64,000 nt of DNA. Origin: Candidatus Caenarcanales bacterium. Lineage in GTDB: Bacteria > Cyanobacteriota > Vampirovibrionia > LMEP-6097. The DNA lies in NCBI GenBank assembly GCA_013216135.1, contig JABSOS010000014.1, positions 1 through 64,000 of the forward strand. The letters run 5' to 3'. Numbering within the stretch: position 1 is the first letter of the stretch; every line of letters begins with the position of its first letter. A model generated the notes under the pieces. The model was not told where the DNA came from, searched no databases, and saw only the letters and a program-made list of their open reading frames with translations. Positions 17,911 to 26,419 of the stretch are shown piece by piece. Made by a program: the position numbers and the translations under genes.

Positions 17911-18906
17911 TTACAGTATAACATCCTCGATATTTTTGAATAAATCAAACTCATTATGAAGCTCCAGCTCCAGCTCCGCGACGATAAAATACTCTTTATA
18001 AGCTTCAGATATTTTGACATAATCCTTAGCAGTGCAAATCAAATTAAATTCATTTTGCTTTTTAATAAAATGATCAATGTCGCTTTGCGAAAAGCTGTAA
18101 TGATCTGGCAAAGACACTATCTCAAAATCTTCTTCAGACTTTAATTTATAGTTCAATGATTCTAAGCGCTTTTTAAGCATATGAAAGAAACTATCATTAT
18201 CAGCCAAGCCTGAGATTGCAAGAATTTTTTTATCAGGATCAATAAATTTATCAAAATCAAGCTTAAAGCGAATTGATACATTGTCTTTATTCTCAGGCTT
18301 TGAAAGCCATTCTTCATCAACTTTAGAATATATAACTTGATTAACTTTTTCTAGTGCCTCAGGCGATTCACGATAAAAACCTGTCTCATTTACATTTACT
18401 AAAGCAATTTCAAAATCTTTATACAAATCTAAATGCTGCATACCATCATCTAATATAAAAAGATCAATCTTTGGATTGTTTTTCAAAGCCTTTTGAGCAG
18501 CGTCATAACGTTTAGAGCCTATAGCCATACTAAAGTTCTTTTCATTTACAAAATTCTCTAAAATCAAAATCGGTTCATCACCAATAAAATATTTAGGCTT
18601 ATCTTTCAAATATTTTTTTGCCTCTTCACCTTTAATATAAAGAGGTATTTTTCTCTTTGGTATTTTTGATTTATAAGCTCGAGTAAGTATACAAACATTT
18701 TTTTGATACTTCTCAATCAAAGTCTTAGCAAGGTATATAGTAAAAGGAGTTTTCCCTGTTCCACCAAAACTTATGTTGCCTACAGAAATTACAGGGACAA
18801 CAAGTCTTTTCTGTTTAAAGATCTCTCTGCTAAATAATTCCTTTCTAAAAGCATGAATTAACTGATAAGGGTATGAGACTATTTCTTTTAGACTATCTCT
18901 AGACAT
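17911..18906 (-). CDS. lpxK: tetraacyldisaccharide 4'-kinase
   Basis: The 331 residues carry the LpxK P-loop SVGNISFGGTGKTPFTIYLAK (about 42-62), followed by ILTRAYKSKIP. The second catalytic region is FILDDGMQHLDLYKDFEIALVN. LpxK phosphorylates the lipid A disaccharide at the 4' position at the inner membrane. Its presence shows a lipid A-bearing outer membrane. The start overlaps the end of waaA by eight bases, giving a waaA-lpxK operon. The N-terminal SYPYQLIHAFRKELF segment is the usual membrane-associating helix. Confidence 0.92.
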   Translation of the reverse strand: MSRDSLKEIVSYPYQLIHAFRKELFSREIFKQKRLVVPVISVGNISFGGTGKTPFTIYLAKTLIEKYQKNVCILTRAYKSKIPKRKIPLYIKGEEAKKYLKDKPKYFIGDEPILILENFVNEKNFSMAIGSKRYDAAQKALKNNPKIDLFILDDGMQHLDLYKDFEIALVNVNETGFYRESPEALEKVNQVIYSKVDEEWLSKPENKDNVSIRFKLDFDKFIDPDKKILAISGLADNDSFFHMLKKRLESLNYKLKSEEDFEIVSLPDHYSFSQSDIDHFIKKQNEFNLICTAKDYVKISEAYKEYFIVAELELELHNEFDLFKNIEDVIL

Positions 18907-20236
18907 CAGCTTTTTTCATTTCGTTAATAACTGAGGTATTCAGAAGATCTTTTAATTTAGCAGTAACCACTTTTAATACCTCTCTATTTTGATTAACAAT
19001 CTTATGAGCTTGAGATCCCATAACAATTCTTCTTTCTTTGTCAGAGACAAGTGTATCAATAAAATCTTTCAAATCCAAATTTGACTCTAGAACTTCAAGT
19101 GCTCCAGCTTTTTCTAAAAGCTCAACGACATCAACATTCTTAAAATAAAATGGTCCTACCACTACAGGTAATGCATAAGCAGCTGGTTCCAAAACGTTAT
19201 GCCCACCGATTTTATCAACTAAAGTTCCACCAACAAAAGCAATATCACTTATAGCAAAGAATTTCATTAGATCACCAATCGTATCTATTAATAAGACATC
19301 TTCACTTTTCACTAAATCATTGTCAGCACCTGTCTCTTTAAAATTAGATTTGCTATATCTGCTTACTTCAAGTTTAGCTGCTGAAAGAATAATATCTTCA
19401 ACCACAGAAAATCTCTCTGGATGGCGCGGTGCAATAGCAAGTCTAAGATTTTTATGCTTAAGACGCAATTCCTGATACATGCTGATTAAAGCAGCTTCTT
19501 CACCTGGATGGGTACTTGCAGCAGTAAGTAAAATGTGCTCTTTTTTAAAACCAAAACTTCGCTTCAAATCATAACTCTCATCTTTCTTCATCTCAGGAAT
19601 AATTGCAAACTTCATGTTACCAGTCATAAAGACTTTTTCAGAAGAGACTCCTAATGATAAGAACTTACGTGAATCATCAGCACTCTGTGCAAGTACTAAT
19701 GAAATCTGATTAAATATCCACGAAAAGAAGAAAGAGAAAGTCTTGTACTGCTTAAATGATTTATCAGCAAGACGCGCATTGATAATTGCAGAAGGAATTT
19801 CCCGGATATAAGCTTCATTAATTAAACTAGGCCAAATCTCTGTCTCCATGATAATTAGAGCTTTAGGTTGAATTTTATCGAAAGTCTTCTTGATAATACT
19901 TGGGGCATCATATGGCATATAAATCAATTCCACACGACCATCAATAAGTTCAGCTGCTAGTTTTTTCTTAGCTAGAGCTTGGGAACTAGCAGTTGTAGTA
20001 CTAATAACAATATTAAACTCAGAAAAATGCTTTAGGATCGGAACCATTGCATTGAATTCACCAACAGAAACAGCATGGAACCAGATCGGTGTAGCAGGTA
20101 AATTATCAAGTCCATTACCCATTCTTTGCTTGAAACCATCTTTCCACTTGGAAACAGTCGTTTCAGACAAAAGCCAAAGTATTGGAATTAATAATCTCCA
20201 AAAAATCTCGTAAAAGAAAAAGAAAATATTTAACAT
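18899..20236 (-). CDS. waaA: 3-deoxy-D-manno-octulosonic acid (Kdo) transferase
   Basis: The 445-residue glycosyltransferase has an N-terminal membrane anchor (FFFFYEIFWRLLIPILWLLS). Conserved Kdo-transferase blocks follow: PIWFHAVSVGEFNAMVPIL, VISTTTASSQALAKKKL, ALIIMETEIWPSLINEA, LLTAASTHPGEEAALI, IAPRHPERF and VGGTLVDKIGGHNVLEPAAYALPVVVGPF. It adds Kdo from CMP-Kdo to the lipid A precursor on the inner membrane's cytoplasmic face. It overlaps the stop of metG by one base upstream and lpxK by eight bases downstream, so the three genes are a tight operon. Confidence 0.93.
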   Translation of the reverse strand: MLNIFFFFYEIFWRLLIPILWLLSETTVSKWKDGFKQRMGNGLDNLPATPIWFHAVSVGEFNAMVPILKHFSEFNIVISTTTASSQALAKKKLAAELIDGRVELIYMPYDAPSIIKKTFDKIQPKALIIMETEIWPSLINEAYIREIPSAIINARLADKSFKQYKTFSFFFSWIFNQISLVLAQSADDSRKFLSLGVSSEKVFMTGNMKFAIIPEMKKDESYDLKRSFGFKKEHILLTAASTHPGEEAALISMYQELRLKHKNLRLAIAPRHPERFSVVEDIILSAAKLEVSRYSKSNFKETGADNDLVKSEDVLLIDTIGDLMKFFAISDIAFVGGTLVDKIGGHNVLEPAAYALPVVVGPFYFKNVDVVELLEKAGALEVLESNLDLKDFIDTLVSDKERRIVMGSQAHKIVNQNREVLKVVTAKLKDLLNTSVINEMKKADV

Positions 20237-21879
20237 TAAACGGCTTCTTTATCTGCAATTCTCTCAAAGACTGGCTTAGACTTACTTGAAAGAATAGTGT
20301 TTAGCTCCTGAACAGATAAAAGTTCATTTAATTTTGAAAAAGAAAATTCATTTTCTAAAAGTGAGTATCTATCAGAGATATCATGCTCATCATCTAAAAG
20401 AGCAAGCTGAACTAAAATACTTTTAGATAAATTAGGCGTGAGTGCAGCTAAGCAAATTGCCGCTCGGCGGCAAGCTTCTAAGTTTAAATATAAACAATTA
20501 AATGCTAGCTGAATAGTCTCTTTATCATCCTCACTTGCATTCTTTAAAAGTGTCCAAGGTGCAATATTACTCATCTCTGTATTCGCTTCAGATAAACAGA
20601 AGAAGATTGAATCAAGAGCTTGAAAAATATTTATCTCAGCCATCTCTGATCTGAATTTATCGCTAAAACTATTAATTACTTTAGCTAAATCATTCTCAGA
20701 ATTACTGACGAGCTTCTGAGCATTTTCTATGAGTTCAGTTAAATCAGAATTAGAGAAATATTTTCTCATTAAGTTAGTAGAACGGTTTAATAGATTACCT
20801 AAATTATTAGCAAGATCAGTATTTAAACGATTTATCATCGCTAACCTAGAATAATCACCATCTCTTCCAAATGGAAACTCTCTCATAAAGAAGAACCTAA
20901 CCGAATCAGAACCAAATTCTTGGGTAAGTTCTACAGGGTCTACTACGTTCCCAAGAGTTTTACCCATTTTCATTCCATCTTTAGTTAAAAAGCCATGTCC
21001 AAAAACTTTCTCAGGTAAAGGCATTCCAGCAGACATTAACATAGCAGGCCAGTAAACCGCGTGGAATCTTAAAATATCTTTTCCTATAATATGAGTTACC
21101 GGAGCCACTCCGTGAGCCGAAGACTCATCTTCATTCACCCAGTAATCTTTTAAACTTTCAGCTAAGCCGGAGTGATAGCCGAGAAGTGCATCAAACCAAA
21201 CATAGATTTTTTGATCTGAGTCTCCAGGGATATCAATCCCCCAATTCAAACCTACTCTAGAAATAGGAAAGTCTTTTAAACCCTCTTCTAACCAACCTAG
21301 AACTTCATTCTTTCTATAACTAGGTGAAATAAAATCAGGGTTCTTTTCAATATAATCTTTTAATTTATCTTCATACTTAGATAAAGCGAAGAAGTAATTT
21401 TCCTGAGAATATTCATCCACAGGAATCTTATGAATCGGGCAACAAAGTTCTCCATTTTCATTCTCTTCTAAATCTTTCTCCAATTTAAAATCTTCACAAC
21501 TAACACAATAAAGGCCTTTATATTCACCTTTATAGATATCACCTTTAGCTTTTACTTTATTAAAGAACTCAGTGACATACTCTTTATGCTCATGAGCTGA
21601 TGTTCTCACATAGTGAGTATTTTTAATCTCTAAAAGCTGCCATAAGTCTTTAAAAGCAGAAACCACAGAATCGCAATGATCCTGTGGTTTCTTAGAATTT
21701 TCTTTAGCAGACTTTTCTATTTTCTGACCGTGTTCGTCAGTTCCCGTAAGGAAGGCAACTTTATGACCACTTTGGACTTTGTGCCCTGCGATGAAGTCGC
21801 ACGCAATAGTAGGGTAAGCGCTACCAATATGCGGCAAATCATTTACATAATAAAGTGGGGTAGTGATATAAAAAGTCAC
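20236..21879 (-). CDS. metG: methionyl-tRNA synthetase
   Basis: The 547-residue class I synthetase has the HIGH-type motif PHIGSAYP near the N-terminus, TGTDEHGQKIE, a zinc-knuckle region with cysteines (YCVSCEDFKLEKDLEENENGELCCPIH), and the KMSKS-equivalent KDGMKMGKTLGN (about 305). The KMGK spelling also occurs in cyanobacterial and plastid MetRS as far as I recall. The C-terminal tRNA-binding EMAP-like domain of longer MetRS forms is absent. The start codon is GTG at 21879. It heads the metG-waaA-lpxK run. Confidence 0.94.
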   Translation of the reverse strand: MTFYITTPLYYVNDLPHIGSAYPTIACDFIAGHKVQSGHKVAFLTGTDEHGQKIEKSAKENSKKPQDHCDSVVSAFKDLWQLLEIKNTHYVRTSAHEHKEYVTEFFNKVKAKGDIYKGEYKGLYCVSCEDFKLEKDLEENENGELCCPIHKIPVDEYSQENYFFALSKYEDKLKDYIEKNPDFISPSYRKNEVLGWLEEGLKDFPISRVGLNWGIDIPGDSDQKIYVWFDALLGYHSGLAESLKDYWVNEDESSAHGVAPVTHIIGKDILRFHAVYWPAMLMSAGMPLPEKVFGHGFLTKDGMKMGKTLGNVVDPVELTQEFGSDSVRFFFMREFPFGRDGDYSRLAMINRLNTDLANNLGNLLNRSTNLMRKYFSNSDLTELIENAQKLVSNSENDLAKVINSFSDKFRSEMAEINIFQALDSIFFCLSEANTEMSNIAPWTLLKNASEDDKETIQLAFNCLYLNLEACRRAAICLAALTPNLSKSILVQLALLDDEHDISDRYSLLENEFSFSKLNELLSVQELNTILSSKSKPVFERIADKEAV

Positions 21880-21894
21880 TTATATTAATTTTGC

Positions 21895-22116
21895 CTAAAG
21901 AAGACCAGTTGCATCTTTATAATAAGCTTCAAGCTTTGCTCTAATCTTATTTCTAGTCGCCTCATCCATAGCTCTCTGTAAAGCCCATCTTAATGCAGTA
22001 TCAGGTTTACAGTTCTTGGTTAAGGTAAACTTTTTTAAAATAGCGTCTAGTTCTTCTTCACTTGCAGCAGACACATTATCTATGTCTGAGCCTAAGTTCA
22101 TTCCTCGTGAGCCCAT
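21895..22116 (-). CDS. hypothetical protein between rplL and metG
   Basis: The 73-residue helical protein is unrecognised (DNVSAASEEELDAILKKFTLTKNCKPDTALRWALQRAMDEATRNKIRAKLEAYYKD). The start is MGSRGMN; the second methionine (residue 6) is an alternative. It lies 27 bases after rplL and 15 bases before metG on the same strand, so it is probably cotranscribed with both. The composition is that of a genuine small cytoplasmic protein. Confidence 0.55.
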   Translation of the reverse strand: MGSRGMNLGSDIDNVSAASEEELDAILKKFTLTKNCKPDTALRWALQRAMDEATRNKIRAKLEAYYKDATGLL

Positions 22117-22143
22117 ATTCTTACAGTCTATCAGAAATTCTTA

Positions 22144-22518
22144 CTATTTTAAAGTAACAGTAGCACCAGCAGCTTCAAGTTCTTCTTTCATCTTGTCAGC
22201 TTCTTCTTTAGCTACAGCTTCTTTGATTACTTTAGGAGCACTTTCAACTAATTCTTTAGCTTCTTTTAATCCTAAACCAGTAATTCCACGAACAGCTTTG
22301 ATAACACCGATTTTTGAACTACCTGCAGAAGTTAACTCAACATCAAAGTCAGTCTTCTCTTCAGCAGCACCTGCACCAGCATCTCCACCAGCAGCAACAG
22401 CAACGCCAGCTGCAGCAGTAATACCAAACTTCTCTTCCATAGCAGTTTTTAATTCAGCTGCTTCAAGAATAGTTAATGAACTAATTTGGTCTAATACGTC
22501 TTCTACTTTTGTACTCAT
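22144..22518 (-). CDS. rplL: 50S ribosomal protein L7/L12
   Basis: The 124 residues show the L7/L12 layout: N-terminal dimerisation domain ([29 protein letters not shown]), an alanine/glycine hinge ([20 protein letters not shown]), and the C-terminal factor-binding domain ([70 protein letters not shown]). It forms the ribosomal stalk with L10. It follows rplJ. The usual downstream rpoB is not here. Confidence 0.97.
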   Translation of the reverse strand: MSTKVEDVLDQISSLTILEAAELKTAMEEKFGITAAAGVAVAAGGDAGAGAAEEKTDFDVELTSAGSSKIGVIKAVRGITGLGLKEAKELVESAPKVIKEAVAKEEADKMKEELEAAGATVTLK

Positions 22519-22591
22519 ATCTATCTACCTTTTTAAACTTTTTCCCTATTGTTTATCTCTAGTTTCTGAATCGCACCAGCGTCACCTCAAG

Positions 22592-23233
22592 CTAGGCTTT
22601 AGGCTCCTCTGTAGAAGCATTAGCGTCTTCAGCATTATCATCAGCTTCAGTTTCACCTTCTGCTTTAGCTTCAGTTTCACCTTCAGCTTTAGCTTCATCA
22701 GCTTTCTCGTCTACAATGATAAATTCTTTAACAAGCTTAGTTTGATCCTCATCTTTCTTCGAAAGCTCATCAAACATATAAGCCATAGCAGATGGGATAT
22801 TAACTAATAATCCAGCAATTTGGCTTAATAATACATCTTTACTAGGTAATCCAGCTACAGACTTAGCTTGGTCAGCGTCTAATACTGTTCCATCTAAAAA
22901 TGCACCTTTAAAAACAACTTTTTCGTTATCCTTAGTAAAAGTTTTAACTTCTGATGCTGGTTCAACATCTTTATTATCAAAACAGAATAAAACTGCTGTA
23001 GGACCATTAAGGTCTTCAGTTAATGGGGCAAAATCAGTCCCTTCTGCTGCCTTGTTAATTAAAGTATTTTTCGCAATAGTGAATTTAGAACCAAATGGTC
23101 TAATTTTATCTCTAAGCTCCGTAATCTCAGAAACAGTAAGCCCTAATTGATCAGTTGTGAAAACTGCTGTAGCTTTAGAAAAATCTTCTGATAATTCATT
23201 TACGGTATTAATTTTATCTGCTTTCGTTACCAA
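22592..23233 (-). CDS. rplJ: 50S ribosomal protein L10 with acidic repeat tail
   Basis: The L10 core occupies about residues 1-172: VNELSEDFSKATAVFTTDQLGLTVSEITELRDKIRPFGSKFTIAKNTLINKAAEG, then VAGLPSKDVLLSQIAGLLVNIPSAMAYMFDEL. The remaining 40 residues are an acidic tail with AKAEGETE twice in tandem, encoded by a near-perfect 24-base repeat. Most bacterial L10 proteins lack such a tail. It binds 23S rRNA and anchors L7/L12 dimers. It lies 73 bases upstream of rplL. No rplK, rplA or rpoB flanks the pair. Confidence 0.95.
   Translation of the reverse strand: MVTKADKINTVNELSEDFSKATAVFTTDQLGLTVSEITELRDKIRPFGSKFTIAKNTLINKAAEGTDFAPLTEDLNGPTAVLFCFDNKDVEPASEVKTFTKDNEKVVFKGAFLDGTVLDADQAKSVAGLPSKDVLLSQIAGLLVNIPSAMAYMFDELSKKDEDQTKLVKEFIIVDEKADEAKAEGETEAKAEGETEADDNAEDANASTEEPKA
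22646..22693 (-). repeat. two tandem 24-base repeats in the rplJ tail
   Basis: Two adjacent 24-base units, differing at one base, encode the duplicated AKAEGETE peptide of L10. Copy-number change would preserve the frame. Confidence 0.7.
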
Positions 23234-23322
23234 TTTTTTTCTCCTTGGATAGTCGAGTTTTTGATTATATCATTACAGAGTCATGAATTAAAAGTAATTT
23301 CTTAAAGAAAAGTTTAAGGATT

Positions 23323-24225
23323 TTATAAAGGATCAATTATGATCTCTTCACTGTTTATATCTAAAAGCTCATGCTTAATAGCTGACTCAAATAATAAATT
23401 AATAGACTTAAGATCGTTTTCAGAAAGTCTCATCGTACTTTCATTTACATACATATTTATATACTCTTTAGCCTTTACATCATTTAAACCATTATTAGAA
23501 AAAGCACGCGCGTATAATAAAGATTCATCAAAATGTTTTACACCATAAAGGATAGACTCGCGTAATTCATTGGCAACATCTTCTTTTATATTCTGTTCCA
23601 GGTCACGTCTAATTACATTAGTACCTAAAGGCATATTTAGACCTTCACTATATTCGGCCCACCAAGAACCTAAATTAATTAGCTCTTTATAGCCTTTATC
23701 TCCAAATTTAAGCTGGGACTCATGAATTAATAAAGCCGCACTAACAATTCCTTCATCAAGTAACTCAAAGACTTGATTAAAAGAACAATACTCAGGCACA
23801 AATTCAAAATTATTTTCCTTAGCTATAATCTGCAAAACAAGATTTGCAGAGGTTAATTCACCAGGAATAGCAATCTTCATTCCCTCTAATGACTTTGACT
23901 CTTGGTAATCGTTGTAAACCTTCTCCGAAGCTACGAGACGAGGACCATGAGATTTAGATCCCATAGATGCTCCTGAAAGTAAGATTTGATATTTCGTATA
24001 AAGATACGCGTAAGCATGAAAAGAGATAGCAAAAACATCATAAGTAGATTTATTAGGTGTTTTATCAAGTGCCATTTTATTGAGGGCTTCGATTTCAGCA
24101 CTACCGAAAACATAATCGTAGTTTCCCTTCCCAACTTTATTCTCTTTCATGGCATAGAACATGAAAGCATCATCAGAATCTGGACTATGTGCAATTTTAA
24201 TTTTAGGTTTACTAAATACGTTCAT
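23323..24225 (-). CDS. mqnD: MqnD/MqnA-type menaquinone biosynthesis protein (1,4-dihydroxy-6-naphthoate synthase-like)
   Basis: The 300 residues have the periplasmic-binding-like fold motifs of MqnD: AHSPDSDDAFMFYAM near the N-terminus, DVFAISFHAYAYL, GPRLVAS, IAIPGELTSANL, and ALLIHESQLKFGDKGYKELINLGSWWAEYSEGLNMPLGTNVIRRDL. MqnD converts cyclic de-hypoxanthine futalosine to 1,4-dihydroxy-6-naphthoate in the futalosine route to menaquinone. MqnA is the related alternative, but the PLG and IHE spelling favours MqnD. The ATG lies one base after the nuoM stop, so quinone synthesis and complex I are transcribed together. Confidence 0.8.
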   Translation of the reverse strand: MNVFSKPKIKIAHSPDSDDAFMFYAMKENKVGKGNYDYVFGSAEIEALNKMALDKTPNKSTYDVFAISFHAYAYLYTKYQILLSGASMGSKSHGPRLVASEKVYNDYQESKSLEGMKIAIPGELTSANLVLQIIAKENNFEFVPEYCSFNQVFELLDEGIVSAALLIHESQLKFGDKGYKELINLGSWWAEYSEGLNMPLGTNVIRRDLEQNIKEDVANELRESILYGVKHFDESLLYARAFSNNGLNDVKAKEYINMYVNESTMRLSENDLKSINLLFESAIKHELLDINSEEIIIDPL

Positions 24226-24226
24226 A

Positions 24227-25726
24227 TTAGAAAGTCTTTAATAAAGAGTCTAACTGAGGTTCGTATAAAGAGTTAATAAAATTAGGATAAACTCCGTATA
24301 AGATAGCTAAACCGAGTAAAACTGCAAGAACTAAAACTTCAGATTTTCTAGCGTCAGTCAAAACATGATTCTTTTCATGAATTTCACCGTAAAAAACTCT
24401 TTGGTTAGTCCAAAGCATATATGCAGCTGTAAGAACAAGAGATACTGAAGATACTACAGTTGAGATCTTAATCGCATTTAGCCCAGCTCCTGTATAAGCA
24501 CTAGTGAATGCACCATAGAATACTAATGATTCACCGACGAAACCTGAAAGACCAGGTAATCCTAAGTTTGCCATCGCAGCAAGCTTAAAGATAAAGAAAG
24601 TTCTAGGCATAACTTTAGCTAAACCACCGAAGTCTTCAAGTTCACGAGTATGTGATCTTTCGTAAATCATTCCTACAATCATGAATAGAGCAGCAGAGAT
24701 TAAACCGTGAGAGAACATTTGGAACGCTGCACCACTATAACCAGCAGTATTTAAGCCAGCTAAGCCAAGTAAGATAAAGCCCATGTGTGAAATACTAGAA
24801 TAAGCGATAATCTTCTTAAAGTCAGTCTGAATCAAGGCTGTATATGCACCGAAGACGATATTCACAGCACCTAGAATTGCAATGGCTGGAGCCATATTTT
24901 CTAAAATAGTCGGGAAGAATTCAGTTGCGAATCTAATTAAACCATAACAACCCATTTTCAAAAGAATTCCAGCAAGAATCATAGAGATAGGCGTCGGAGC
25001 TTCAACGTGAGCATCAGGTAACCATGTATGGAATGGCACTGAAGGTAATTTAATAATGAAACAAACAGAAATTAATACGAATAATAATGTTTGAACAGGA
25101 ACAGATAGTGCTTGAGCGATTCCTGCAAGCTCTTGCATGTCAAAACTAGCAAAGCCAGTGTATGCAAGGAGTGTAAATAAACCTACTAATAAGCAAGCAC
25201 CAGCAGCGAAAGTATAAAGTAAGAACTTCATAGAAGCGTAGTTTCTATTCTTACTTCCCCAAATCGCAATCAAGAAGTACATAGGAACTAACTCAAGCTC
25301 CCATGCTAAGAAAAATACAAAAATATCTTTAGCCATGAAAACAGCTGAAACAGCTAGAGCTAAAAATAGAAGTAGTGAGTAATAAAGTCTTGGTTTTTGC
25401 TTTTGAGCGATAGGCTTACTTGCGATAATTACACAAGGCATAAGAATCGCCATTAAAAGAACCATCGAGAATGCTAAGCCATCAACCCCTAAAGCAAAAT
25501 TAATTCCGCCAATCCATGGAATACTTTCTACTAACTGCATCGCAGTGTTCGAGCTATCGAATAATTTGAAGTATTGAAGCAGAGCAATAAAAAGAAAAAT
25601 AAAGCTACCAATCAAAGCAGTAATCCTAGACTGCTTTTCGTTGAATGGAGAGAACGCTATTACTAAAGCTGTTATTAGAAAAACGAATAGTTGAAGACTT
25701 AAAGAATGCTCGGCTAAAAATTCCAT
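24227..25726 (-). CDS. nuoM: NADH-quinone oxidoreductase subunit M
   Basis: This is a large proton-pumping membrane subunit with about 14 spans. Diagnostic stretches are WELELVPMYFLIAIWGSKNRNYASMKFLLYTFAAGA, KLPSVPFHTWLPDAHVEAPTPISMILAGILLKMGCYGLIRF, FKKIIAYSSISHMGFILLG and LPGLSGFVGESLVFYGAF. The ORF begins 17 codons further out at 25777. I prefer the methionine of MEFLAEHSLSLQLF because it opens directly into the first hydrophobic span. The other nuo genes are not adjacent; nuoJK lie 35 kb away. mqnD follows in the same transcript. Confidence 0.93.
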   Translation of the reverse strand: MEFLAEHSLSLQLFVFLITALVIAFSPFNEKQSRITALIGSFIFLFIALLQYFKLFDSSNTAMQLVESIPWIGGINFALGVDGLAFSMVLLMAILMPCVIIASKPIAQKQKPRLYYSLLLFLALAVSAVFMAKDIFVFFLAWELELVPMYFLIAIWGSKNRNYASMKFLLYTFAAGACLLVGLFTLLAYTGFASFDMQELAGIAQALSVPVQTLLFVLISVCFIIKLPSVPFHTWLPDAHVEAPTPISMILAGILLKMGCYGLIRFATEFFPTILENMAPAIAILGAVNIVFGAYTALIQTDFKKIIAYSSISHMGFILLGLAGLNTAGYSGAAFQMFSHGLISAALFMIVGMIYERSHTRELEDFGGLAKVMPRTFFIFKLAAMANLGLPGLSGFVGESLVFYGAFTSAYTGAGLNAIKISTVVSSVSLVLTAAYMLWTNQRVFYGEIHEKNHVLTDARKSEVLVLAVLLGLAILYGVYPNFINSLYEPQLDSLLKTF

Positions 25727-25834
25727 ATCATTAGAAAATATAAACCAATAAGCAAAAATATTCAATTTAAAAATCAATAAAGAATCAAAAAGAGAAAGAA
25801 AAATATAAATTCATAAGTAAAAGTTATATTTTCG

Positions 25835-25862
25835 TTTACATCAAAAAAACTTATGCTATTAT
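25835..25862 (+). promoter_or_regulatory. promoter of tRNA-Phe (TTTACA-16-TATTAT)
   Basis: A -35-like TTTACA at 25835-25840 and a -10-like TATTAT at 25857-25862 are 16 bases apart. The -10 box ends 26 bases before the tRNA 5' end. The downstream peptide gene would be read through from the same promoter. Confidence 0.5.
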
Positions 25863-25888
25863 TTATGTTTCGTGATTGGTTATCACAT

Positions 25889-25964
25889 GGTCAGATAGCT
25901 CAGTAGGTAGAGCAAAGGACTGAAAATCCTTGTGTCCCCGGTTCGATTCCGGGTCTGACCACCA
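25889..25964 (+). tRNA. tRNA-Phe (GAA)
   Basis: All cloverleaf elements are visible: acceptor GGTCAGA/TCTGACC, D-arm GCTC..GAGC, anticodon arm AAGGA-CTGAAAA-TCCTT with anticodon GAA, T-arm CCCGG-TTCGATT-CCGGG, discriminator A and encoded CCA. Length is 76 bases. A short peptide gene begins only 12 bases after the CCA. Confidence 0.97.
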
Positions 25965-25976
25965 CTATTTTTTATT

Positions 25977-26099
25977 ATGATGAAAACAGAAATATTACAA
26001 GGTATGAGCGGTGTTGGATTTGGTTCTTGCTATGCAAAGCAACTTGCTTGGAGAAGGCAAACCTCACCAGGTACACCAGCCCCAACTCCTTCAAAGTAG
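25977..26099 (+). CDS. small peptide 1 of a three-member family (40 aa)
   Basis: This gene is too short for the ORF track. The peptide MMKTEILQGMSGVGFGSCYAK... continues QLAWRRQTSPGTPAPTPSK. It shares KTE-I/E-L and then GVG-(aromatic)-(..)SCYAK with peptide 2, 107 bases downstream. The N-terminal half resembles the leader of double-glycine-type secreted peptides (E-L-x-x-x-x-G-x-G). The C-terminal half is basic then proline-rich, with one cysteine. It starts 12 bases after the tRNA-Phe CCA, with no Shine-Dalgarno sequence, and two ATG codons in a row. A strong hairpin terminator follows. The reality of the gene rests on the conserved motif and framing terminator. Confidence 0.6.
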   Translation: MMKTEILQGMSGVGFGSCYAKQLAWRRQTSPGTPAPTPSK

Positions 26100-26120
26100 T
26101 ATTTAAAAAATAAATTTTCT

Positions 26121-26158
26121 AAAAAGTGAGTAGTTTTATCAAAAACTGCTCACTTTTT
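26121..26158 (+). terminator. intrinsic terminator after peptide 1
   Basis: AAAAAGTGAGTAGTTTT pairs with AAAAACTGCTCACTTTTT across a short loop. The T-run of the 3' arm completes a Rho-independent terminator, which would also terminate the tRNA-Phe transcript. Confidence 0.75.
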
Positions 26159-26205
26159 CTTTGTATGAATATCAAGGTTTACAGGAAAAGATAAGGAAAA
26201 TTAAA

Positions 26206-26322
26206 ATGATTAAAACAGAAGAATTAAATATTAATGGTGTAGGGTACCCTGGATGTTCTTGTTACGCTAAATTAGCTCAAAGAACAACACCTCAAACAAA
26301 TAATAATGTGAAACAGTCGTAG
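26206..26322 (+). CDS. small peptide 2 of a three-member family (38 aa)
   Basis: The peptide MIKTEELNINGVGYPGCSCY is followed by AKLAQRTTPQTNNNVKQS. It shares the IKTEEL leader with peptide 3 and GVG..(G)..SCYAK with peptide 1. It has two cysteines in GCSCY. AAGGA sits about eight bases before the ATG. A GC-rich terminator follows 28 bases after the stop. The pattern fits the precursor of a secreted or modified peptide with a leader ending near GVG. No processing or export gene is adjacent, so that is inference. Confidence 0.65.
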   Translation: MIKTEELNINGVGYPGCSCYAKLAQRTTPQTNNNVKQS

Positions 26323-26350
26323 TTTTCAATTAATAAAAAGATAATTTTAC

Positions 26351-26379
26351 AGCCCTGCAAAGAGGCAGGGCTTTTTTTT
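26351..26379 (+). terminator. intrinsic terminator after peptide 2
   Basis: AGCCCTGC-aaagag-GCAGGGCT followed by a run of T. This is a textbook Rho-independent terminator, 28 bases after the stop of peptide 2. Confidence 0.9.
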
Positions 26380-26419
26380 GCCAATTTTAGGAAGCTCAAT
26401 AATTTTAAGGATAAATACA

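Noticed and set aside
22016-22807. 263-residue plus-strand ORF across rplL and rplJ
   Set aside because: It is antisense to two certain ribosomal protein genes. Its serine/phenylalanine-rich composition is what the reverse of A/E/K-rich codons gives.
23234-23322. L10 leader RNA structure upstream of rplJ
   Set aside because: The 89-base gap is AT-rich, and I could not find the kink-turn-like core expected of an L10 leader.
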